From contig NZ_CP090978.1 of the NCBI RefSeq assembly GCF_021513275.1, positions 5,747,247 to 5,811,246 of the forward strand: a DNA stretch of 64,000 nt, given 5' to 3'. This document shows, in pieces, positions 32,578 through 42,747 of the stretch. The notes below the pieces were generated by a model, which searched no databases, was not told the DNA's origin, and saw nothing but the letters and a program-made list of their open reading frames with translations. Source of the DNA: Paenibacillus hexagrammi (lineage in GTDB: Bacteria > Bacillota > Bacilli > Paenibacillales > NBRC-103111). Made by a program: the position numbers and the translations under genes. Within the stretch, counting starts at the first letter, position 1. Each line of letters opens with the position of its first letter.

Positions 32578-33557
32578 CTCTTCCTTAACATCCAGCTTTC
32601 AACAAGCTGATAAATATGGTCACTCAGCTTCTCAGCATCGTGACGCAGGTAGGTACGGAACAGTACCAACCGGTCCGCTATGACACGATAGCCCCGTTTG
32701 GTTACTTCATCCAGATCCAGATGAACGGCTTTGGCGCCCTTCTCTGCATATTTAGCCTGTACCTGTGGGGGTATTTCTCCATTATTCACAATGACATAAT
32801 CAAATAAATGATGCCCCAAGTGCTCGTGAATCGCACCTAAATGATCGCTGACCGAGTAATCATCCGTCTCACCAGGCTGCGTCATCACGTTGCAAATGAA
32901 CATTTTCACTGCATCCGATTTCACAATTTCCTCTGCAACCTGAGGAACGAGCAAATTAGGAAGAATGCTCGTATACAAGCTGCCAGGACCAACCAGAATC
33001 GCATCCGCTTTGCGAATGGCGCGGATGGCTTCTTCCAAAGGAGTCACATCAGGCGGCTCGATGGAAACACGCTTAATCCGTCCGAGCGCCTTGGGAATCT
33101 TCGACTCCCCTTCCACCACGGAACCATCTTCCATCTCCGCCTTCAGCACAATAGCCTGGCTGGCAGCCGGAAGCACTCTTCCTTTGACCGCGAATACACG
33201 GTTCATCTCTTTCACGGCGGTGACAAAGTCACCCGTAATGTCCGTTAGAGCGGCAAGGATGAGATTGCCGAGTGAATGCCCGGCGAGTCCTGTACCGTTT
33301 TGAAACCGATACTGTAAGATCAGTGACATCAGGGGCTCCACATCTGCTAATGCGGTTAGCACGTTGCGAATATCACCAGGCGGCGGCATCTGCAGCTCTG
33401 AACGTAGTATACCCGAACTGCCGCCGTCATCAGCTACCGTAACAATGGCCGTGATGTCAACGGGCTTTTCCTTCAGCCCGCGAAGCATGACCGACAGCCC
33501 GGTGCCCCCGCCGATGACGACAATGCTCGGAGTGCGCTGTGTATCTTCTCTTTTCAT
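32574..33557 (-). CDS. yvcK: Gluconeogenesis factor YvcK/GlmR (CofD-like)
   Basis: A 327-aa CofD-like protein. In B. subtilis it binds UDP-GlcNAc and stimulates GlmS, helping cell wall synthesis during growth on non-sugar carbon. The N-terminal nucleotide motif is [17 protein letters not shown], followed by [14 protein letters not shown] and [17 protein letters not shown]. It is coupled to whiA by a 4-base overlap and preceded by rapZ with a 49-base gap. Confidence 0.95.
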   Translation of the reverse strand: MKREDTQRTPSIVVIGGGTGLSVMLRGLKEKPVDITAIVTVADDGGSSGILRSELQMPPPGDIRNVLTALADVEPLMSLILQYRFQNGTGLAGHSLGNLILAALTDITGDFVTAVKEMNRVFAVKGRVLPAASQAIVLKAEMEDGSVVEGESKIPKALGRIKRVSIEPPDVTPLEEAIRAIRKADAILVGPGSLYTSILPNLLVPQVAEEIVKSDAVKMFICNVMTQPGETDDYSVSDHLGAIHEHLGHHLFDYVIVNNGEIPPQVQAKYAEKGAKAVHLDLDEVTKRGYRVIADRLVLFRTYLRHDAEKLSDHIYQLVESWMLRKR

Positions 33558-33606
33558 TTATACACCCTCTTAGTCGTGAACAACCACATGCTGTTCTTCC
33601 TGATGC

Positions 33607-34493
33607 TTATGCGCGGTCTCGCTCTGCGTCCCGGTGGCTGACTCTGACAACCTCCGTCTCGCTGTTTCCCATAACCTTGCCCAGATATTCGGAGATGGCT
33701 ACAGACCTATGCTTGCCGCCCGTGCAGCCGATGCCCACAACAACCTGACTCTTCCCCTCTTTCTTATACTGCGGCATGAGGAAGTGCAGCATATCCAGCA
33801 GCTTGGCGAGAAACTCTTGCGTTTCGTTCCATTTCATCACATAGTCGTACACATCCTGATTTTGGCCGGTTTGGGGCCTAAGCTGGTCTACGTAATGCGG
33901 ATTGGGCAAGAAACGGACGTCAAAAATCAAATCAGCATCAATCGGCACACCATATTTAAAGCCAAAAGAGACTACATTTATAGATATGCGGTTCGTCTCC
34001 AAATTGGTAAACCTGGATACAATTCTTTCTTTCAACTGAGCAGGCTTCAGTACGCTTGTGTCAATTACTTGGGTAGCCAGCCCTTTCAGTTCCTCTAGGA
34101 GCTTGCGCTCCAGTGCAATACCATCAAGCGGAACACCTTGGGGAGCCAAAGGATGACGCCGGCGGCTCTCTTTATAGCGCTGTACCAGCGATGCGTCCGT
34201 GGCATCCAAAAACAGAATTTCATAGGTGAGCGTAAAATGCTCTTGAATGTGGCGAAGCGATTCCTGCAGCGCTGTAAAAAACTCACGGCCCCTAAGGTCG
34301 ATCACCAATGCAACTTTCCCTATTTTGCCCGCGGATTGTTCAATGAGCTCTGCAAACTTAGGGATCAACACGGAGGCAAATTATCCACGCAAAAAAATCC
34401 GAGATCCTCCAAACTTTGTACAGCGATCGTCTTGCCCGCTCCCGACATTCCTGTAATGATGACAAGCTTCGCTAAAGGGTGGTTTTCTTCCAT
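33607..34493 (-). CDS. rapZ: RNase adapter/nucleotide-binding protein RapZ, frameshifted in this sequence
   Basis: A P-loop protein of the RapZ/YvcJ family. The start at 34493 has GGAAGGTG upstream and reads [20 protein letters not shown], with Walker A GMSGAGKT, up to DNLPP. There the frame runs into TGA. One extra G in the CCG/TG junction at about 34370 joins it to [20 protein letters not shown] and the rest, which ends in the typical [16 protein letters not shown] motif. The total would be about 295 residues, as in the family. The missing base is probably a sequencing error. Confidence 0.93.
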
Positions 34494-34590
34494 GGGTAAC
34501 ACCTTCCTTTGGAGTGCGTTTCAGGCGAATAAAGCAAAGCGCCGACACCGCCCGCCTGCAAAACCTTACGTATCCTTACAACTCGCTAGA

Positions 34591-35538
34591 TTAACGCAAA
34601 TTCAAACCGGCAGCGCCGACGACGCCTGCATCGTTGCCCAGGGTTGCAGCCACAATCTCTACACCTTCTGCAGCAACCTCCGGCGTATATTTTTTAAACG
34701 TCTCGCGGATGGGCGCAAACAGAATCTCTCCTGCTTTGGATACGCCTCCACCAATTACGAATCTTTTTGGATTAAGCACAATGGAAATAGAAGCCATGGA
34801 ACGGCCTAAGTAGTAGGCGGCACGGTTCACAATGCGCAGCGCAACCTCATCTCCCGATTTGGCAGCATCAAACACATGCTTCGCTTCCATGTTCTCATGA
34901 AGTGCAAGAGAGGTATGCTCGCCGCGTTCAACCGCTTCCTTCGCCATACGAATAATGCCCGTAGCGGATGAAACCGTCTCAAGACAGCCGACTTGACCGC
35001 AACCGCAGTTGATCGCTTCGATATCCGGAACAATAGCCATATGTCCAAGCTCGCCCGCCATACCGTTAGAACCTTGATAGATCTTACCATTAATAATAAT
35101 ACCTCCGCCTACGCCTGTTCCCAGCGTGTAGCAGACGATGTTAGGCACACCGGCTCCCGCTCCAGCCCACGCTTCTCCGAGTGCAGCAACATTGGCATCA
35201 TTATCGATTTTTACCGGTTTGCCAAGTAAAGCTTCCAACGTGCGCTTGGCCTCGACATTACGCCATTGCAGGTTCGGCGAAAATTTGACAACACCCTCCT
35301 GGATATCCAGAAAGCCTGCCAGGCCTGCACCAATACCAGCAACTTGCTCCCACTCATAAGGAGAATCTTCGACAATTTTACGCACGTACTGAGCGATCCG
35401 ACCTAGAACGGCATCCGGTCCTTCTTCCGCTCCCGTAGGTCCCTCATAAGTGTGCAGCAGATTACCCTGCTCGTCACAAATGCCGACCTTAATATTGGTA
35501 CCGCCTAAATCCACACCGATATAAATCTGATTTGACAT
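34591..35538 (-). CDS. glcK: Glucokinase, ROK family
   Basis: Phosphorylates glucose with ATP. The protein has 315 residues. It shows the ATP motif GVDLGGTNIKVGICDEQGN, the sugar site IDNDANVAALGEAWAG, and the ROK zinc motif INCGCGQVGCLETVSS. The C-terminal ATP site is RFVIGGGVSKAGEILF. It lies between trxB and rapZ, grouped with carbon-control genes; expression may feed the glycolytic operon nearby. Confidence 0.93.
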   Translation of the reverse strand: MSNQIYIGVDLGGTNIKVGICDEQGNLLHTYEGPTGAEEGPDAVLGRIAQYVRKIVEDSPYEWEQVAGIGAGLAGFLDIQEGVVKFSPNLQWRNVEAKRTLEALLGKPVKIDNDANVAALGEAWAGAGAGVPNIVCYTLGTGVGGGIIINGKIYQGSNGMAGELGHMAIVPDIEAINCGCGQVGCLETVSSATGIIRMAKEAVERGEHTSLALHENMEAKHVFDAAKSGDEVALRIVNRAAYYLGRSMASISIVLNPKRFVIGGGVSKAGEILFAPIRETFKKYTPEVAAEGVEIVAATLGNDAGVVGAAGLNLR

Positions 35539-35654
35539 TGCAAGGTCACCTCAACGAATCATCATTAAATTTTCGGGCATAAGCTCCTGTTCCAACTATA
35601 TGACAAGCCTGTAAGCTGGTCAAGATTGAACCTCTGCCGCCTGTATCAAAATAA

Positions 35655-35683
35655 AAACGCGGAAAGCAATGCCCTCCACGTTT
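35655..35683 (-). terminator. Terminator after trxB
   Basis: On the minus strand AAACGTGG pairs with CCGCGTTT (one G-U), followed by TTATTTT. Confidence 0.65.
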
Positions 35684-35704
35684 ATATCATCAGGATCCAG
35701 TCGA

Positions 35705-36652
35705 TTATACTGACTGACTCCAATCATGTACCATATGACCTTCGAGGAATTTCTCGCACTCGAGTGCAGCCGCGCAGCCGCTGCCTGCTGCTGTAATCGC
35801 CTGACGGTACTTGGTGTCCTGAACGTCTCCGCAGGCGAATACGCCCGGAATATTCGTTTCTGTTGAACCTGGCTTCACCACGATGTATCCTTGCTCGTCA
35901 GTCGTTACTTGACCGCCCAGGAACTTCGTATTTGGCGTATGGCCAATCGCTACGAAAATACCGTCGGTTTCAATGATTTCCTCTTGACCGGTCTCATTGT
36001 TTTTCACTTTCAGACCTGTTACACCTTTGTCGCCAGCTACGACCTCAAGAGGCGTCTTGTTCAGAGCCCACTTGATTTTATCGTTACCGCGGGCACGATC
36101 CTGCATGATTTTGGAAGCACGCAGTTCTTCACGGCGATGTACTAATTGTACCTCTGAAGCGAAGCGAGTCAAGAAGTTCGCTTCTTCCATAGCGGAGTCG
36201 CCGCCACCGACCACGATGATTTTTTTGCCTCGGAAGAAGAATCCGTCGCAGGTTGCGCATGTGCTCACGCCACGTCCAATGCTATCCTTCTCATTCGTGA
36301 TGCCCAGCAGCTTCGCTGAAGCCCCCGTGGAAATAATGAGCGATTCCGTTTCAATTTCCCCTAAGCCTTCCACTTGCAGCTTGAAAGGACGATTCGTCAG
36401 CTCTACCGAGTTGACCCAGCCTGTTTTGAATTCCGCGCCGAAGCGTTCAGCCTGCTTGCGCATGTTCTCCATAAGCTCAGGTCCCATAATCCCTTCAGGG
36501 AATCCAGGAAAGTTCTCAACCTCCGTAGTGGTTGTCAACTGGCCCCCCGGCTCAGGTCCTTCAATAACCAGCGGGCTTAGATTCGCGCGCGCCAGATAGA
36601 TAGCTGCTGTTAGACCCGACGGTCCTGTTCCTACAACGACTGATTTGTACAT
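35705..36652 (-). CDS. trxB: Thioredoxin reductase (NADPH)
   Basis: A flavoprotein that reduces thioredoxin. The protein has 315 residues. FAD motif VVGTGPSGLTAAIYLARA near the start; redox pair in STCATCDGFFFRGK; NADPH motif IIVVGGGDSAMEEANFL; late FAD motif GVFACGDVQDTKYRQAITAAG. The length and CATC motif are exactly as in the low-molecular-weight family. Upstream lies the TPR protein gene. Confidence 0.96.
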   Translation of the reverse strand: MYKSVVVGTGPSGLTAAIYLARANLSPLVIEGPEPGGQLTTTTEVENFPGFPEGIMGPELMENMRKQAERFGAEFKTGWVNSVELTNRPFKLQVEGLGEIETESLIISTGASAKLLGITNEKDSIGRGVSTCATCDGFFFRGKKIIVVGGGDSAMEEANFLTRFASEVQLVHRREELRASKIMQDRARGNDKIKWALNKTPLEVVAGDKGVTGLKVKNNETGQEEIIETDGIFVAIGHTPNTKFLGGQVTTDEQGYIVVKPGSTETNIPGVFACGDVQDTKYRQAITAAGSGCAAALECEKFLEGHMVHDWSQSV

Positions 36653-36760
36653 ATGGGTTCCCTCCTATTTGAACATCTCTATACGCAAACGGAAGCTGTA
36701 TTCCGCCTACTTTATTTATATCATGAAGAGCCTCCCTTGAATAAAAGGGAAACAAGCCCG

Positions 36761-38497
36761 TCAAATACTCGTGAATTTCGGGAAAATGGCCTCCATTTTC
36801 TCCTTCAGTCCGCATGCCTCGTCAATCAGCTTGACGTTCCTGCTGACCGTCGATACGGTGACACCGTATCGCACCGATACTTCCTGATAAGAGATGGCTC
36901 TGCGATGCATTTTCGCGATTAAATATTCCAGAGCTGCTGCCCAGCCCTCGGATTTTTGGATTTTCGGAACTCCCGGATACGTCTTCGTTAAGTACTCCAC
37001 CCAGAGAATTTCCAGATCATATTGCTGCACCATATCGTACCGCTTATGCATATGGGCCAGCGCCGTTTCCATCACACCCTGCCATTTGGAATCCCATACA
37101 GGCAAATGCGGGGAATACGGTGAAGCTTCCACCATCGTTTCCCGGCTCTCCAGATAAGCGCGAAGCGGTTCACGCACGCCGATACTGCGGAGCACAAAGA
37201 TGGCGACCTTTTTCAAATAATCATCTTCATTATGTTCTACAATAAAGTCTTTCAGCGCATCCTTCACTTCATTGTCGGCGATCAAGCCAAAAGCTTGAAT
37301 AACCTGCAGCTTCGTATCCATGTCACCATGTCGCAAAGCCCAGAAGAAGGAGGAGCGGACTAACGGATCTTTCTTCAGCTGCTCGGGAATGCCCTGTGAA
37401 GACTTCTCCAACACCCGGAACTGCTCTTCGAAAGGCAGGTGGTAATGGTAGCTCCATGTCGGCGATGTGTCCCCTTGCTCCCGAAGGCGAAGCTGTTCCA
37501 TATAGAACTTTGGAATCTCCGAAGCCGGATCCAGCTTGCTGACTTGCTTCCAGTGGCTGTGAGCTTCTTGGAATCTTCCGATATGGCAGGCCGCTACGGC
37601 TGTATAGTGATACAAACACGGATCCGCTCCACCGTCACCTGCTTTCAGCAACCGCTTAAACAGGTGGTAAGCTTTCTCATGCTCACCTAATATCCCCATG
37701 GTAGTAGCCAGTTTAAACACATGATCCTGTTGAAAAGGATATGTTTTGCAAAGCAGTTCGACCAGCTCTCGCAGTTCTTTCTTGTTCCCGAAATGCTGAT
37801 GGAAGATCGCCAAATTACATAGGGCATGCAGGTTCCCCGAGTCAAATTCAAGAACGCTGTGAATCGTGTCCATGGACTTCTCGAATTGACCCATATAATA
37901 ATAGGCTAACGCCAGGTTGTTGCGTGCTGCCAAAAAATCAGGCTGCTTCTTGATCAGCTTCTCCAGCTGCCGAACTGCCTCGGCAAATTTACCCTCTTCC
38001 AGCATAGCTCTTGCTTTATCATGCTCGAAGAGCCCTTCTCGACTCTTGATGCTGGTGAGAGGGGCAGGCCGATCCAGTTCATAGTTAAGAAGCTCCATCA
38101 TTTCTTCGGATTCTTCTAGGAAATGACCGTTTGGATCGTTCTCCAAGTATTGAACCAACGATTTCTCCGCCAATTCAAAATTCTCCATGTTGGCATAATT
38201 GTTGGCCATATAAAAATAACATTCCGTCATCGTCGGATCGATTGTATCAAGAATTTGCTGCAAAATCTGGTTCGATTCTTCGTAGTTGCCCATCTCGGAG
38301 AGGACCCCCGCCAGGTTGCAGTGGTTAACAGGATTATCATGCTCGTATTCCGCAGCCCGCCGGAAATATTTCAATGCCTTATCGTAATGAAACCGATCCA
38401 GGGATTGAACCGCTCTCTCGAAAAAGAACGCGGCATCCATGTTGATCGAAATGACTTTAGGCTTCAGCGCTTCGGACACACGCTTTTTCTTTTCCAT
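36761..38497 (-). CDS. Tetratricopeptide-repeat protein
   Basis: A 578-aa soluble protein. TPR-like helical pairs occupy residues about 20-350 (FHYDKALKYFRRAAEYEHDN, KFAEAVRQLEKLIKKQPDFL, GQFEKSMDTIHSVLEFDSGN). The end shows a helix-turn-helix-like stretch (SYQEVSVRYGVTVSTVSRNV). There is no signal peptide. It is found next to trxB in many Paenibacillus-type genomes (recollection, not checked). It probably mediates protein contacts; function unknown. Confidence 0.8.
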   Translation of the reverse strand: MEKKKRVSEALKPKVISINMDAAFFFERAVQSLDRFHYDKALKYFRRAAEYEHDNPVNHCNLAGVLSEMGNYEESNQILQQILDTIDPTMTECYFYMANNYANMENFELAEKSLVQYLENDPNGHFLEESEEMMELLNYELDRPAPLTSIKSREGLFEHDKARAMLEEGKFAEAVRQLEKLIKKQPDFLAARNNLALAYYYMGQFEKSMDTIHSVLEFDSGNLHALCNLAIFHQHFGNKKELRELVELLCKTYPFQQDHVFKLATTMGILGEHEKAYHLFKRLLKAGDGGADPCLYHYTAVAACHIGRFQEAHSHWKQVSKLDPASEIPKFYMEQLRLREQGDTSPTWSYHYHLPFEEQFRVLEKSSQGIPEQLKKDPLVRSSFFWALRHGDMDTKLQVIQAFGLIADNEVKDALKDFIVEHNEDDYLKKVAIFVLRSIGVREPLRAYLESRETMVEASPYSPHLPVWDSKWQGVMETALAHMHKRYDMVQQYDLEILWVEYLTKTYPGVPKIQKSEGWAAALEYLIAKMHRRAISYQEVSVRYGVTVSTVSRNVKLIDEACGLKEKMEAIFPKFTSI

Positions 38498-38570
38498 AGC
38501 AAGGCACCTCCGGCAATTTGATTTCCATCAAATTATACCATAGAAAGCGCGGAAGCCAAAACTGCTTTAC

Positions 38571-39521
38571 TTACACGCCGCCGTACTTAAACAGCGAGGA
38601 CAGGGAACCGCCCTCGATAATGATACGAATCGCATCGGATAGCAGCGGAGCTACGGAAAGCACGCGGAACTTCTCGGAGTGGTCCTCAGGAATCGCAATG
38701 GAGTCCGTGATGATGACTTCCTTGATGTTCGGGTGGTCCAAGCGCTGCAGCGCAGGTCCGGAGAAGACTGGATGCGTCGCGCAAATATATACGTCATGGG
38801 CTCCGCGTTCTTTAAGCCCTTCTACTACATTAACAATCGTTGTGCCTGTGTCAATTAAGTCTTCAATAATAATCGGTGTGCGTCCTGCAACATCGCCGAT
38901 CACGTGAGTAATGACGGACTCATTGTGAGCGGGACGTTTCTTGATCATCATCGCAAACGGCGCATCGAGAATGTTGGCCATCTTCTCAGCTGTAGTTGCA
39001 CGGCCCGCATCCGGAGATACGATAATCGGATCAGGAAGATTTTTCTTCTTAATGCAATCGCTGATGACATCAAGTGCTGTCAGATGATCCACTGGAATAT
39101 TAAAGAAGCCTTGAATCGCTGGTGCGTGCAGGTCAATCGTCACGACACGGTCAGCGCCCGCAGCGCTAAACAAGTCAGCGACCAATTTTGCAGAAATCGG
39201 CTCACGAGGAGCTGCTTTGCGTTCTTGACGGGAGTAACCATAGTAAGGAATGACAAGGTTGATTGTTCTTGCGGAGGCTCTTTTCGCCGCATCCATCATG
39301 ACCAAAAGCTCCATCATATGCTCATTGATCGGATGTGAGAAGGTTTGCACCAGGAATACGTCACAGTTACGAATCGTTTCTTCGTACAGGCAGTAGATTT
39401 CTCCGCTTTTAAAACGGGACAACTTAATTTGTCCTAGCGGCTGGCCAAGCTCCTTACAAATACGTTCCGCAAGCTTCGGATTCGAAGATCCGGAAAAAAT
39501 TTTAACATTGTCGCTATACAT
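38571..39521 (-). CDS. prs: Ribose-phosphate pyrophosphokinase (PRPP synthetase)
   Basis: Makes PRPP from ribose-5-phosphate and ATP. The protein has 316 residues. N-terminal KIFSGSSNPKLAERICKELG; flexible loop YGYSRQERKAAPREPISAKL; PRPP-binding IIIEDLIDTGTTIVNV. It is next to the histidine operon, whose first step (HisG) consumes PRPP. A main prs normally sits near glmU in Bacillales, so this may be a second copy; the window does not show it. Confidence 0.9.
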   Translation of the reverse strand: MYSDNVKIFSGSSNPKLAERICKELGQPLGQIKLSRFKSGEIYCLYEETIRNCDVFLVQTFSHPINEHMMELLVMMDAAKRASARTINLVIPYYGYSRQERKAAPREPISAKLVADLFSAAGADRVVTIDLHAPAIQGFFNIPVDHLTALDVISDCIKKKNLPDPIIVSPDAGRATTAEKMANILDAPFAMMIKKRPAHNESVITHVIGDVAGRTPIIIEDLIDTGTTIVNVVEGLKERGAHDVYICATHPVFSGPALQRLDHPNIKEVIITDSIAIPEDHSEKFRVLSVAPLLSDAIRIIIEGGSLSSLFKYGGV

Positions 39522-39597
39522 GGTTAATGGCTACCTCCGAAGGTTCATTAAATAAGTTTATTCATGCCTTACTCATTATACATGATAGGTGTCGAAT

Positions 39598-40404
39598 TTA
39601 AAAAGTAACAAGATGTCGCTTTCTAGCGGAAAATGTGGCTATTTCGTTAAATCCGATCTCTTTGAGCAGTGCTCTCGCCTGGTCCAAATATTGGGACAGT
39701 CGCTCAGGCTGATGCGCATCGGACCCGATTGTAAGCGGAATCCCCACCTTATGGCAGTATTCCAACATGCGTCTGCTGGGGAACATTTCTTCACAAGGCA
39801 TCCGAAGCCCGGAAGCGTTCAGTTCGATGGCAAGACCACATTCTTTGACCGTATCCAAGGCCGCTTTCTCCAGTTCCCACGGATCCCGGTCCGGTTTATA
39901 GCCAAAGCGCTTTATTACATCGATATGTCCGATATAATCATAAAATCCCGTTCTTGCCGCTTTTTTTACAAGCTCATAGTATCTGGTATAAACCTCGTAA
40001 ACATTCTTACCTTCCCAGCCCGCAAGCTGACGAAAATCGGAAATGTCCCATTCGCCTAAGAAGTGAACGGAACCAATCACATAGTCCCAAGGATAGGCCT
40101 TAATAATGCTCTCAATTTCAGCTTCGTAGCCTTCAATGTAGTCGCCTTCCAAGCCCACACGAATGTCAATCTGCTCTTTATACTTTTCTTTGAGATGCAA
40201 GCACTCTTCCACATAGCGGGGAAGCTCATCCATCGGCATGGCCATTTCCGGAAAATAGGTTGCCGGGTCCACATGCAAAAGCGGCATATGATCCGATAGC
40301 CCTAATTGCGTGAGCCCGATCTCGATGCCGCGTTTGACGTACTCCTCCAGTTCCCCGGAGGCATGACCGCAGCGCACATGATGAGTGTGGTAATCAATCA
40401 GCAT
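39598..40404 (-). CDS. hisJ: Histidinol-phosphatase, PHP type
   Basis: Removes phosphate from histidinol phosphate. The protein has 268 residues with the PHP metal motifs DYHTHHVRCGHASG, LGLSDHMPL, GLEGDYIEGYE, YVIGSVHFLG and IGSDAHQPE. It starts 25 bases after the hisIE stop, completing the pathway apart from HisC. Confidence 0.9.
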   Translation of the reverse strand: MLIDYHTHHVRCGHASGELEEYVKRGIEIGLTQLGLSDHMPLLHVDPATYFPEMAMPMDELPRYVEECLHLKEKYKEQIDIRVGLEGDYIEGYEAEIESIIKAYPWDYVIGSVHFLGEWDISDFRQLAGWEGKNVYEVYTRYYELVKKAARTGFYDYIGHIDVIKRFGYKPDRDPWELEKAALDTVKECGLAIELNASGLRMPCEEMFPSRRMLEYCHKVGIPLTIGSDAHQPERLSQYLDQARALLKEIGFNEIATFSARKRHLVTF

Positions 40405-40429
40405 CAGGTATCACTCCAGCCTTCTTTAT

Positions 40430-41101
40430 TTATTTTTTCACGTGCCGGCGCTCAAGCTCCTGCATGACTTCATCCAGAGGAAGCTTGTTATTGCGCAGCA
40501 GCACCATCAAGTGGAAAATGAGGTCACTCGCTTCATAGCGAAGCTCGTCGGCGTCGTTGTTCTTGGCAGCGATAATGACTTCAGCCGTTTCTTCTCCGAC
40601 TTTTTTCAGAATCTTGTCAATGCCCTTCTCGAACAGGTATGTCGTATAAGCGCCTTCCGGACGCTCCGCTTCGCGTGAAGCAATGACAGATTCCAATTCG
40701 GACAGGATAGCAAAACGTCCAGCGGAGGATGATTGAGCAGGTGATGCGGCCGCATCAGCAGACTCCTCTTGCGCTTCCATCGGGATGTTGTTCGTAAAGC
40801 AGGTATACGTCCCATTATGGCATGCAGGTCCTGCTTGTTCAACCAGAACGAGCAATGTATCCGCATCACAATCATAACGGAGGGATTTTACCTTTTGCGT
40901 ATGACCGGAGGTCGCACCTTTGTTCCAAAGTTCTTGACGCGAGCGGCTCCAGAACCAAGTAGCACCTGTAGAAATCGTGCGCTGCAGCGACTCTTTGTTC
41001 ATATAAGCCAGCATCAGTACTTCCTTGCTAACGGCGTCCTGCACGACAGCGGGAACTAGACCGTGTGCATCAAATTGAATAGCATCTATAGAGAATGTCA
41101 T
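40430..41101 (-). CDS. hisIE: Bifunctional phosphoribosyl-AMP cyclohydrolase/phosphoribosyl-ATP pyrophosphatase
   Basis: Catalyses steps two and three of histidine synthesis. The N-terminal HisI part has [36 protein letters not shown] and the zinc Cys pair in [21 protein letters not shown] Ser/Ala-rich linker follows (residues about 113-128). The C-terminal HisE part has [20 protein letters not shown] and [10 protein letters not shown]. The start overlaps the hisF stop as ATGA. Confidence 0.95.
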   Translation of the reverse strand: MTFSIDAIQFDAHGLVPAVVQDAVSKEVLMLAYMNKESLQRTISTGATWFWSRSRQELWNKGATSGHTQKVKSLRYDCDADTLLVLVEQAGPACHNGTYTCFTNNIPMEAQEESADAAASPAQSSSAGRFAILSELESVIASREAERPEGAYTTYLFEKGIDKILKKVGEETAEVIIAAKNNDADELRYEASDLIFHLMVLLRNNKLPLDEVMQELERRHVKK

Positions 41102-41856
41102 CGAATTTCAACTCCTTTGTTCTTCAAATCATCTTTAACCTCTTGGATCGTTAATTCTTTATAGTGAAAAATCGTAGCGGCCAAACCGGCATCCGCTTTC
41201 CCATCCGCAAACACATCGTAGAAATGCTCGATCTTGCCGGCTCCGCCTGAAGCAATGACCGGAATCGTCAGCAGCTCGGATACAGCGCGTGTCAGCTTAA
41301 GGTCGAAGCCGTCCTTTGTACCGTCCGCATCCATACTGGTCAGCAGAATTTCACCGGCTCCCAGCTGCTCCACCTTCTTGGCCCACTCCAGTGCTTTGAT
41401 GCCCGTAGCATTTCGACCGCCGTGCGTGTAGATTTCCCATTCGCCCCACTCCGGATTGAACTTGGCATCCATCGCGACAACGATACACTGGGAGCCGAAC
41501 TTACGGGCTCCGTCGGACACCAATTGAGGATTACGGATAGCTGCCGTATTAATCCCTATCTTATCGGCTCCCGCCCTCAGCAGCCGCTTCATATCATCCA
41601 CGCTTGCGATCCCGCCTCCAACGGTAAAAGGAATTGTGATCTCGCCCGCTGTCTGACGCACCACCTCGACCATCGTCGCTCTGCCTTCATGCGAAGCGGA
41701 GATATCCAGGAAAACCAGCTCATCGGCGCCTTCACGGTCATAAATGGCCGCCAGCTCAACCGGATCTCCGGCATCGCGTAAATTCACGAAATTGACGCCT
41801 TTGACCACCCGTCCGTCTTTGACATCCAGACAAGGGATAATTCGTTTGGCTAACAT
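41098..41856 (-). CDS. hisF: Imidazole glycerol phosphate synthase, cyclase subunit
   Basis: Uses ammonia from HisH to make imidazole glycerol phosphate and AICAR. The start at 41856 ([20 protein letters not shown]) has GGAGG eight bases ahead; three residues shorter than the open frame. The catalytic Asp pair lies in the first strand and in [18 protein letters not shown] barrel of 252 residues, usual length. It is preceded by a 110-base gap after hisA holding a repeat remnant. Confidence 0.96.
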   Translation of the reverse strand: MLAKRIIPCLDVKDGRVVKGVNFVNLRDAGDPVELAAIYDREGADELVFLDISASHEGRATMVEVVRQTAGEITIPFTVGGGIASVDDMKRLLRAGADKIGINTAAIRNPQLVSDGARKFGSQCIVVAMDAKFNPEWGEWEIYTHGGRNATGIKALEWAKKVEQLGAGEILLTSMDADGTKDGFDLKLTRAVSELLTIPVIASGGAGKIEHFYDVFADGKADAGLAATIFHYKELTIQEVKDDLKNKGVEIR

Positions 41857-41905
41857 GAGGCGCACCTCCTTTTTTTGAAAAGTTCTTAAAGCCTCAGGCG
41901 CCCAA

Positions 41906-41961
41906 CCGCCTGCGAGTTTATTGATAAAGCAGGGTCACTCCGAGCTTCAGTAGCCGCCTGC
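41906..41961 (-). repeat. Remnant of the GTTGATAA repeat after hisA (copy C)
   Basis: TTGATAAAGCAGGGTCACTC followed by CGAGCTTCAG (41921-41950) matches the left ends of copies A and B; the rest is missing. It is flanked by the direct repeat CCGCCTGC at 41906-41913 and 41954-41961. Confidence 0.55.
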
Positions 41962-41965
41962 CAAA

Positions 41966-42721
41966 TTAAGATTGGTAAAATTTCAACACATCACGGTACG
42001 GAAGCTCTCCGCCGAATATATCCAAAGCGCTGCCGATCGTAATATCGAGCCTGCCCCCGGTGATATCCCGAAAACGAGCCAGATCATCCAGTGACCGCGC
42101 GCCTCCTGCGTAAGTCGTTGGAATCGTCGTCCATTCTGCCAATTGAGCAGCCAGACGTTCCTGAACGCCCTGACGCTTGCCTTCCACATCCACCGCATGA
42201 ATTAGGAATTCATCGCAATACTGCTCCAGACTGGCGATTCCGGAAGCATTCACTTCAAAATCGCTGAACGTGCGCCATTGATTGGTCACCACATAATACT
42301 TGCCGTCCCGCTCCTTGCAGCTGAGGTCAATCACGAGCCGCTCGCGCCCTACCTTGGAGGCGATGGCCTCAAGATGCTCCCAATTCAGCTTGCCATCCTG
42401 AAAAATATAAGAGGTTACGATGACGTGCGAAGCGCCCAGCTCCAGATACTGTTCCGCATTGTCTGCGCAAATTCCGCCGCCAATCTGCAAGCCGCCAGGG
42501 TAAGCGCGCAGCGCTTCCGAAGCCGCCTCCTCGTTGCCGCCGCCAAGCATGATCACATGGCCGCCCTGAAGACCGTCTTCACGATACATCGACGCGTAGT
42601 AGCCAGGAGACTGCTCGGATACGAAATTCTCTATGACACGATCGCTGTCTGTCTGCAGCGTTTCGCCGACGATTTGTTTGACCTTGCCTTGATGAAGATC
42701 TATACATGGCCTGAATTTCAC
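41966..42721 (-). CDS. hisA: ProFAR isomerase HisA, eukaryotic type
   Basis: Phosphoribosylformimino-AICAR-ribotide isomerase. The sequence does not follow the usual bacterial HisA (YPAIDMRGGKCVRL style) but the plant/fungal His6 type: FRPCIDLHQGKVKQIVGETL, NFVSEQSPGYYASMYREDGL, GGHVIMLGGGNEEAASEALR, YPGGLQIGGGICADNAEQYL, ASHVIVTSYIFQDGKLNWEH and SALDIFGGELPYRDV. The start chosen is a GTG at 42721 with GGAAAGGG upstream, giving 251 residues. It sits normally between hisH and hisF. Activity is inferred from the operon and family. Confidence 0.9.
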   Translation of the reverse strand: MKFRPCIDLHQGKVKQIVGETLQTDSDRVIENFVSEQSPGYYASMYREDGLQGGHVIMLGGGNEEAASEALRAYPGGLQIGGGICADNAEQYLELGASHVIVTSYIFQDGKLNWEHLEAIASKVGRERLVIDLSCKERDGKYYVVTNQWRTFSDFEVNASGIASLEQYCDEFLIHAVDVEGKRQGVQERLAAQLAEWTTIPTTYAGGARSLDDLARFRDITGGRLDITIGSALDIFGGELPYRDVLKFYQS

Positions 42722-42747
42722 AATACACAACCCTTTCCAGTTGAAGG

